NCBI RefSeq assembly: GCF_037335815.1
Contig: NZ_CP147841.1
Span: 124,001-188,000 of the forward strand
Length of the DNA stretch: 64,000 nt
Direction: 5' to 3'
Source of the DNA: Salinirubellus litoreus
GTDB taxonomy: Archaea; Halobacteriota; Halobacteria; Halobacteriales; Haloarculaceae
Below the pieces are notes generated by a model that worked only from the letters and a program-made list of their open reading frames with translations, searched no databases and was not told the origin of the DNA. Within the stretch, counting starts at the first letter, position 1. Each line of letters begins with the position of its first letter. Below, one piece after another: positions 58,383-64,000 of this stretch. Position numbers and translations under genes: made by a program.

Positions 58383-60059
58383 TCAGTACCGCGTACCCGC
58401 TCCACGCTCGTACATCACGTCCCCGCCGACCACGGTGTACTCGACGTCGAGTTCGGTGAGTTCGGCGGGCGGGACCTCCCGCGGGTCGTCCGAGAGCACG
58501 GTGACGTCCCCGAGCTTGCCCGGGGTCAGGGTGCCCTTCTCGTCCTCGCCGAACTCCAGGTACGCCGCCTCGGGCCCGTAGAGCCGGAGCGTGTCCTCGA
58601 TATCGATGCGCTGGTCCGGGCCGACGACCTCCCCGGTCACGGTTTCGCGGGTGACGGCCGTCCGGAGCGCGAGCCGGGGGTCGCCCGTCGCGACCGGCCA
58701 GTCGCCGTTCGCCGCCGTCGGGATACCGTACTCGAACAGCGAGCCGATGGCGTACGTCCAGTCCATCCGCTCTTCGCCCCAGTAGACCCAGTTGCGCGAG
58801 ACGTCCGCGCCGAGGAAGTTGATCGACGAGGAGACGCAGACCCCCAGATCGGCGATGCGTTCGAGCTGTTCGGGCTTCGTGAGCCCCCCGTGCTCGATGC
58901 GGAGCCGGTGGTCCTCGTCGGGGTCTGCGGCCGCCTCGAACGCGTCGAGGATGTGGTCGATGCCGCGGTCGCCCTGGCCGTGGACGCAGACGCGTAGCCC
59001 CGCCTCGTGGGCGCGCTCGACCCGCTCGGCGAAGTAGTCCGGATCGATGTGGAGCAGGCCGTCGTACCGCGGGGAGTCCTCGGGGACCTCCTCGCCCTCG
59101 TAGGGGTCGTGCATCGCCGCGGTCCGGCCGGTGAACGCCCCGTCCATGAAGTACTTCACGCCGACCACGTAGAGCCGGTCGCCGCCGAACCCGGTCTCGA
59201 TCCCCGAGGTCGCGAGCGCCTCCAGGACGTCCTCGCCCTCCGCTCCGAGCGACCCGTCGTCGTCGGCGTCCCCCTGGATCATCATCCCCAGACGGATGGG
59301 GAGCCGGTCCTCGCGTGCGAGCCCCTGGTAGATACGGAGGTCGCCGGGGGTCGTCTTGGCGTCGTGAGCCGTCGTGACACCCCACTCCAGGAGCTGATCG
59401 ACGGCCCGGCGGACGGCCTCGCGTCGTTCTTCCCCGCTCTCGTCGGGCGTCGCCTCCAGCAGGGGGAGCTCGGCCTCCTCGCTGACCAGCCCCGAGGGCC
59501 GGCCCTCCTCGTCGCGCTCGATGACCGCCGGCGGCTCGGGATCCGGCGTGTCGCGGTCGATGCCCACGATTTCGAGCGCCGCCGAGTTGTAGATGCTCCC
59601 CGTGTGTCCGCCGACGCTGTTGATCTGGACGGGGTTGTCGGGTGCGGCCTCGTCGAGGTCCCACCGGTCGATGTGGCGGCCCTCGGCCTCCCAGACGAGG
59701 CCGAGGTTGTAGCCCGAACAGATGATCCACTCCCCGTCCGTCGTCGTCTCGGCGCGCTCGGCGATGCGCTCCTGGACGTCCTCGATGGATTCGTTCGGCG
59801 GCGACCGGCAGTTTACGTGGGTCATCCGCCGGCCCGCCAGCGGGACGTGGAGGTGGGTGTCGATGAACCCCGGGAGCGCCGTCCGGCCGTCGAGGTCGAT
59901 CACCTCGGTGTCGTCGGTGACGTGTTCGAGCGCCTCGTCGGTCGATCCGACCGCCGCGATGCGACCGCCGCGGACGGCGAGCGCCTCGCCGTCGGGGACG
60001 TCGGGGTCGAGCGTCAGGACCCGGCCGTCGACGAGCGCGAGGTCGCCGCTATCGGGCAT
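58383..60059 (-). CDS. Amidohydrolase (YtcJ/LAF3-like)
   Basis: 558 residues. Metal-binding ALPGFIDTHLHVPLAG at the N-terminus, NRCSPPNESIEDVQERI-like second region, GWGVTTAHDAK-type strands, VGVKYFMDGAFTGRTAAM, RLRIEHGGLTKPEQLERI (metal His), and the distal PTAANGDWPVATGDPR aspartate. The YtcJ-like branch of the amidohydrolase superfamily includes N-substituted amide and exo-hydrolases of unknown substrate. It lies next to genes of amino-acid/proline-type catabolism, so an N-acyl or cyclic amide substrate is plausible but unproven. Confidence 0.87.
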   Translation of the reverse strand: MPDSGDLALVDGRVLTLDPDVPDGEALAVRGGRIAAVGSTDEALEHVTDDTEVIDLDGRTALPGFIDTHLHVPLAGRRMTHVNCRSPPNESIEDVQERIAERAETTTDGEWIICSGYNLGLVWEAEGRHIDRWDLDEAAPDNPVQINSVGGHTGSIYNSAALEIVGIDRDTPDPEPPAVIERDEEGRPSGLVSEEAELPLLEATPDESGEERREAVRRAVDQLLEWGVTTAHDAKTTPGDLRIYQGLAREDRLPIRLGMMIQGDADDDGSLGAEGEDVLEALATSGIETGFGGDRLYVVGVKYFMDGAFTGRTAAMHDPYEGEEVPEDSPRYDGLLHIDPDYFAERVERAHEAGLRVCVHGQGDRGIDHILDAFEAAADPDEDHRLRIEHGGLTKPEQLERIADLGVCVSSSINFLGADVSRNWVYWGEERMDWTYAIGSLFEYGIPTAANGDWPVATGDPRLALRTAVTRETVTGEVVGPDQRIDIEDTLRLYGPEAAYLEFGEDEKGTLTPGKLGDVTVLSDDPREVPPAELTELDVEYTVVGGDVMYERGAGTRY

Positions 60060-60240
60060 TTCCGATCCTCCGGACGGCGAGAAGGCTCGTCCTCGGGGCA
60101 GGTTCGTGCCGGCCGTCGGGGCCGTCGTGGTCGGGCGTCTCGGCCCGTCCGCGGAGCGTTGTCATGTGACGAACGCCTCTGCGACCCACGGGTCGTTAAA
60201 CGTTGGGTCGATAGGGGACGTGCGGCGGCGATACCGGCGT

Positions 60241-61389
60241 TCAGGCGCTGAAGTACGTCTCGGAGAGCGCCTCGCCGCGCTCGAAGCGGTCGGCACGCAG
60301 CGCCGAGACGTCCACGGTGCGGGCCTCACCATCCAGAACGAGTTCGGCGACGACCTGCCCGGTCGCCGGCGACTGCATGAACCCGTGACCGGAGAATCCC
60401 GTCGCCACCACGAGTCCGGGGCGGGACTCCTCGATGATCGGGTGGTGGTCGGGCGTGACGGCGTAGAGCCCGGCCCACCCCCGGACGATCTCCGACGCCG
60501 GCCCGAAGTAGTCCGCGACGCCCGAGACCTCCTCGATCGCCTCGACCGTCCAGTCGAGATCCGTCGAGGTCCGGTAGCGGTCGGGATCCTGCTCGGGGTC
60601 GGCCTCGTCGAAGTGCCCGCCGACGAGCGCCTTGCCGTCTCGCTCGGGGCGGAAGTAACAGCCGGCGTCGAGGTCGGTCACGAGCGGGTTCGACTCGGGG
60701 ACCGGCGACTCGGGGTCGACGACCATCGCCTGTCTTCGCCGGGGGGAGACGGGGAGGTCGACGCCGGCCATCCCGGCGACCTTGGGCGACCACGACCCCG
60801 CCGCGACGACGACGTACTCGGGGTCGTACGTACCGTCGGTCGTCCCGACGCTCACGCCCCCGTCCTCGGCTTCGAGGTCGGTCACCTCGACGCCGGTCCG
60901 GATCTCCGCGCCCACTCCCGTGGCGGCACGCGAGAACCCCTGGAGGCCGAGGTGCGGGTCGGCGAACCCGTCCGTCGGGCAGTAGGCCGTGCCGACGTAC
61001 GAGTCGGTCCGGAGGCCGGGGACGTACTCGACCGCCTCCTCGGGCGAGAGGAACTCGCTCTCCACGCCGTGGTCGTTCTGGAAGGGGATCGCCTCGCGGA
61101 GGCGGTCGGCGGTCGACCCGGTACGGGCGACGTACATGTACCCCGGTCGGCGATACTCGATGTCAGTGTGGAAATCCTCCTCGAAGCGCTCCCAGACCTC
61201 GATGCTCCGCTTCGAGAGCTCGATGCTCACGGTCGTCGAGAACTGTGCGCGGATACCCCCGGCCGCCCGATCGGTGCTCCCCGACCCGAGCGAGGCCTTC
61301 TCGAGGAGGGTCACGTCGGCACCCCGCTCGGCGAGGTAGTACGCGCTCGACACCCCCACGATACCGCCGCCGACGACCACCACGTCCAT
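60241..61389 (-). CDS. DAO-type FAD-dependent oxidoreductase
   Basis: 382 residues. VVVGGGIVGVSSAYYLAERG is the FAD motif; ASLGSGSTDRAAGGIRAQFS, PVSPRRRQAMVVDPES, GCYFRPERDGKALVGGHFDE and ATGFSGHGFMQSPATGQVVAEL are family elements of the glycine/sarcosine/D-amino-acid oxidase group. Such enzymes dehydrogenate secondary or D-amino acids. Beside two 3-hydroxyproline dehydratase-like genes, oxidation of proline, hydroxyproline or an N-methylated betaine is the best guess. It is divergent from the dehydratase genes. Confidence 0.88.
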   Translation of the reverse strand: MDVVVVGGGIVGVSSAYYLAERGADVTLLEKASLGSGSTDRAAGGIRAQFSTTVSIELSKRSIEVWERFEEDFHTDIEYRRPGYMYVARTGSTADRLREAIPFQNDHGVESEFLSPEEAVEYVPGLRTDSYVGTAYCPTDGFADPHLGLQGFSRAATGVGAEIRTGVEVTDLEAEDGGVSVGTTDGTYDPEYVVVAAGSWSPKVAGMAGVDLPVSPRRRQAMVVDPESPVPESNPLVTDLDAGCYFRPERDGKALVGGHFDEADPEQDPDRYRTSTDLDWTVEAIEEVSGVADYFGPASEIVRGWAGLYAVTPDHHPIIEESRPGLVVATGFSGHGFMQSPATGQVVAELVLDGEARTVDVSALRADRFERGEALSETYFSA

Positions 61390-61520
61390 ACTCTCCCGTC
61401 GGGACTCCCCCGGGTAAAGGTCCTCGCCCCGGACGAGGACGGGATCCCACGTGCGACGGTACGGACGGGTCGTCGTTACCTATCCAGCAGGAACGATCGA
61501 CCCGGCTCCGGCGGGTCGAC

Positions 61521-61530
61521 AGTAGACTTA
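61521..61530 (+). promoter_or_regulatory. TATA box of the enolase-superfamily dehydratase
   Basis: Sequence agtagactta is centred about 30 nt before the ATG at 61556, consistent with a short or leaderless mRNA. The surrounding gap is otherwise GC-rich. Confidence 0.5.
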
Positions 61531-61555
61531 CACCACGACGGGGAGGGCAGTCGGT

Positions 61556-62659
61556 ATGGAGGTCACCGAGATCTCGGTCTACAGCGTCGATCTGCCGATC
61601 GCGGAGGGGAGCTACGACTGGTCGGGGGGGAACTCCTACGAGGCGTTCGAGGCGACCGTCGTCCGTCTGAGGACCGACGAGGGCGTGACGGGATGGGGCG
61701 AGGTCGCCACCCTCGGGTCGTCGTACCTCCCCGCCTACCCGCGGGGGGCTCGCGCCGGCATCGAGGAACTCGCAGGGACGGTGCTCGGCTCGGACCCGAC
61801 ACAGCCCGCGGTGCTCGCCGACCGGCTGGACCGCCGACTGGGGGGCCACCCCTACGCGAAGTCCGGGATCGACGTGGCCTGCTGGGACCTCACCGGGAAG
61901 GTCGCTGACGAACCCGTCGCGGACCTGCTCGGCGGCCGCTTCGGCGACGGCGCGCCGCTCTACCGGGCCATCTCGAAAGGCACGCCCGCGGAGATGGCCG
62001 AACGGGTCGCGTACTACCGCGACGAGGGTTACCAGAACTTCCAGCTCAAGGTCGGCGAGGACCCCGTGGTCGACGCGGAGCGCATCCGTGCCGCCCGCGC
62101 GGAACTCGACCCCGAGCATCTCCTCGACGCCGACTGCAACACCGGGTTGAGCCAGCACGAAGCCGTCCGTCTCGTCCGCGAGATCCGGGACGTCGACGTC
62201 TACGTCGAGCAGCCCTGCCCCACCTACGAGGAGTGCCGCGCCGTCCGCCAGAAGTGCGATCACCCGTTCGTCCTCGACGAGGTGATGGATGGCGTGGGGC
62301 CGATCGTCCGTGGGTACAACGAGGACGCGATGGACGCGGTGAACCTGAAGATCGCCAAGGTGGGCGGGCTCACCCGCGCCCGCGCCATCAGGGACCTCTG
62401 TACCGAACTGGGGCTGTCGATGATAATCGAGGACTCCTGGGGGAGCGAGATCGCCACGAGCGCCATCGCCCACCTCGCACACAGCACGCCGCCCGAGGCG
62501 GTCCTGGCGACCACCGATTTTCACGACTACAACGCGGTGACGACCGCCGACGGCGCACCCGAGACGTCCGGGGGGGTGATGGCCGCACCTTCGGGTGACG
62601 GTCTCGGTATCGAGCCCCACGAGGACGTCCTCGGCGACCCCGTGGCGACGTACTCGTGA
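61556..62659 (+). CDS. Enolase-superfamily dehydratase, cis-3-hydroxy-L-proline dehydratase-like
   Basis: 367 residues, the MLE/mandelate racemase fold. Catalytic Lys165 in NFQLKVGEDP and Lys268 in KIAKVGGLTR; metal ligands in LLDADCNTGL (Asp193), YVEQPCPTYEE (Glu219) and VLDEVMDG (Asp/Glu 241-242). The EQPCPTYEE signature and the single Lys (the first of the MLE KxK is replaced by Leu) occur in cis-3-hydroxy-L-proline dehydratases and hydroxyproline-betaine epimerases. The C3LHypD product is delta-1-pyrroline-2-carboxylate. The assignment rests on motif plus its neighbour. Confidence 0.85.
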   Translation: MEVTEISVYSVDLPIAEGSYDWSGGNSYEAFEATVVRLRTDEGVTGWGEVATLGSSYLPAYPRGARAGIEELAGTVLGSDPTQPAVLADRLDRRLGGHPYAKSGIDVACWDLTGKVADEPVADLLGGRFGDGAPLYRAISKGTPAEMAERVAYYRDEGYQNFQLKVGEDPVVDAERIRAARAELDPEHLLDADCNTGLSQHEAVRLVREIRDVDVYVEQPCPTYEECRAVRQKCDHPFVLDEVMDGVGPIVRGYNEDAMDAVNLKIAKVGGLTRARAIRDLCTELGLSMIIEDSWGSEIATSAIAHLAHSTPPEAVLATTDFHDYNAVTTADGAPETSGGVMAAPSGDGLGIEPHEDVLGDPVATYS

Positions 62660-62804
62660 GATCCCACTATCCGGGCGAACGGACTTGTGGCCGCCCTCCG
62701 TAGCGACGTCCGACGAGGTATGTCACGCGAGCACTCCGGGAGCGAACGATCCGCTACAGGTCGAACCACGCGACACACCACCAATCACACCAGGGAGGCC
62801 CACG

Positions 62805-63863
62805 GTGCTCGACGCGCCTGAGTGGCCGCCATCCGAGGAGTGGCCGCGTATCGAGACCGTCGAGTCCCACACCGGCGGGGAGCCGCTCCGGGTGGTCGTC
62901 GACGGCTTCCCCGAGGTCGAGGGCGGGACGATCCTGGAGAAGCGCCGCTACGCCGAGGAACACCTCGATCACCTCCGGACGGCGCTGATGTGGGAGCCCC
63001 GCGGACACGCGGACATGTACGGGGCCATCCCGGTCGAGCCCGAGCGCGAGGGCTCGGACGTCGGCGTCCTGTTCACCCACAACGAGGGATACAGCACGAT
63101 GTGCGGGCACGGGGTCGTCGCGCTGGCGACGGTGTTCGTCGAGACGGGGATGCTCGATGTCGACGGGCGTTCGGGGACCGCGAGCGTCCGCTTCGACACC
63201 CCGGCCGGACCGGTCGCCGCGACCGCCACCCTCGACCGCACGGCGGATCGCACGCCCCCCCGCGTGGAGAGCGTCGCCTTCGAGAACGTCCCGTCGTTCG
63301 TCTACGCGCGCGACCGGACGGTCGACGTCCCGGGGATCGGCACCCTCGCCTACGACGTCGCGTACGGCGGGGCGTTCTACGTCTACTGCGAGGCGAGCGA
63401 GGCGGGTGTCGGTCTCGGTACCGGAGACGCCGAGGACCTCGTCCGGACGGGGAGGGCGGTGAAGGAGGCCGTCGCCGCCGACCTCGATATCGAACACCCG
63501 ACGGAGGACGACCTGGGGTTCCTCTACGGGGTGGTCTTCACCGGATCCCCCGAGGACGACCGCGCGGACCTCCGGAACGTCTGCGTGTTCGCCGACGGGG
63601 AGATCGACCGCTCGCCGACCGGGACCGGCGTGAGCGGACACCTCGCGCTCGAATCCGACCGCGGCCGGCTCGCCCCGGGCGCGCCGTTCGTCGTCGAGAG
63701 CATCGTCGGCTCGCGGTTCACCGGTCGCGTCCTCGATCGGACCGAGTGTGGGGAGCACGACGCCGTCGTGCCGGAGATCGAGGGGAGCGCGAGCGTCGTC
63801 GGCCGGAGCGAGTTCGTCGTCGCTCCCGACGACCCGTTCGCCGAGGGGTTCCTCCTCCGGTAG
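62805..63863 (+). CDS. Proline racemase family, trans-3-hydroxy-L-proline dehydratase
   Basis: 352 residues from GTG with a good Shine-Dalgarno (ggagg, 6 nt before). The frame upstream runs into the previous gene and is rejected. TMCGHG holds the first catalytic residue, Cys100, but the second motif reads DRSPTGTG: Thr272 where racemases have Cys. This Cys/Thr pair marks trans-3-hydroxy-L-proline dehydratase, which makes delta-1-pyrroline-2-carboxylate. It lies 145 bp after the enolase-superfamily dehydratase, which would act on the cis isomer, so the two give one product from both isomers. Confidence 0.9.
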   Translation: MLDAPEWPPSEEWPRIETVESHTGGEPLRVVVDGFPEVEGGTILEKRRYAEEHLDHLRTALMWEPRGHADMYGAIPVEPEREGSDVGVLFTHNEGYSTMCGHGVVALATVFVETGMLDVDGRSGTASVRFDTPAGPVAATATLDRTADRTPPRVESVAFENVPSFVYARDRTVDVPGIGTLAYDVAYGGAFYVYCEASEAGVGLGTGDAEDLVRTGRAVKEAVAADLDIEHPTEDDLGFLYGVVFTGSPEDDRADLRNVCVFADGEIDRSPTGTGVSGHLALESDRGRLAPGAPFVVESIVGSRFTGRVLDRTECGEHDAVVPEIEGSASVVGRSEFVVAPDDPFAEGFLLR

Positions 63864-63921
63864 GTCACGGGATCGGGGAGCCCACAGGATGCCATCGTCC
63901 GCCGTCTCGGCCTGCCGACTC

Positions 63922-64000
63922 ATACGGTCGTGCGTAGTCTTTTACCGGCGATGACCGACCCTGGCCGGGTTATCGACGGTAAACCGTTACGAACGACCGT
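63922..64000. repeat. Palindromic element (family 2, copy B, cut by window end)
   Basis: Starts atacggtcgt and ends acgaccgt, where only 2 further bases are missing to complete the reverse-complement arm. It aligns with the reverse complement of copy A at 47715-47794, including a shared gtagtcttttaccgg block. Copy B lies 58 bp past the stop of the hydroxyproline dehydratase. Confidence 0.8.

Noticed and set aside
62595..62804. N-terminal extension of the proline racemase-family gene
   Set aside because: It overlaps the preceding dehydratase in another frame and lacks family similarity; the GTG at 62805 has a matching Shine-Dalgarno.
1..64000. CRISPR array or complete IS element
   Set aside because: No regularly spaced direct repeats and no transposase motif were seen on either strand, although palindromic elements and tRNA-end fragments occur.

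Overview
The window comes from a halophilic euryarchaeon (class Halobacteria). The DNA is strongly GC-rich, and almost every predicted protein is acidic with Asp/Glu-rich tails. RNA polymerase is the archaeal type with split B''/B' and A'/A'' subunits, secreted proteins carry twin-arginine plus lipobox signals, and several starts sit 25-32 nt after a TATA box, as in leaderless haloarchaeal transcripts. Genus and species cannot be fixed from the sequence alone.

Layout. 1-9.3 kb: small accessory and membrane genes (PKD/lamin-tail protein cut by the window edge, HalOD1-domain protein, Bat-type HTH regulator, DUF63, Nudix, DUF502, an internally duplicated protein, small zinc proteins) with tRNA-Pro(CGG). 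9.5-14.7 kb: TrmY and a cell-surface glycan group (polyprenyl-phosphate sugar-1-phosphate transferase, GT4 glycosyltransferase, nucleotide-sugar epimerase). 15-22.5 kb: aIF1/SUI1, NucS and MutS tail to tail, and polyphosphate kinase. 22.5-29.1 kb: two ABC-2 type exporter gene pairs either side of a PQQ-type sugar dehydrogenase lipoprotein. 29.1-32.5 kb: an HxlR-type regulator diverging from three overlapping NmrA-like NAD(P)-binding genes, the last one fused to an F420-type nitroreductase domain. 33.5-44.6 kb: the conserved transcription/translation block rpoH-rpoB''-rpoB'-rpoA'-rpoA''-nusA ... rpsL-rpsG, read on the minus strand and interrupted between nusA and rpsL by an AT-rich segment with an HNH-nuclease/membrane gene. 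44.8-48 kb: DUF3179 lipoprotein, tRNA-Asp(GTC), GT1 glycosyltransferase. 48-64 kb: flavoprotein, polysaccharide deacetylase, a cluster of two paralogous 'sensor' membrane proteins with a winged-helix regulator, a histidine kinase with a C-terminal membrane domain, rhodanese, and a set best read as 3-hydroxyproline catabolism (amidohydrolase, DAO-type oxidoreductase, enolase-superfamily dehydratase, and a proline-racemase homologue with Thr in place of the second catalytic Cys).

The features most worth following up are the NmrA/F420 cassette with its two promoter palindromes, the membrane-anchored HNH gene inside the RNA polymerase/ribosomal block, an ~80-bp palindromic element present as two inverted copies 16 kb apart (a second palindromic family of the same size lies at 7.0 kb), the 3-hydroxyproline gene set, and probable att or decay remnants beside both tRNA genes. 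No CRISPR array, rRNA, complete IS element or replication origin was seen.
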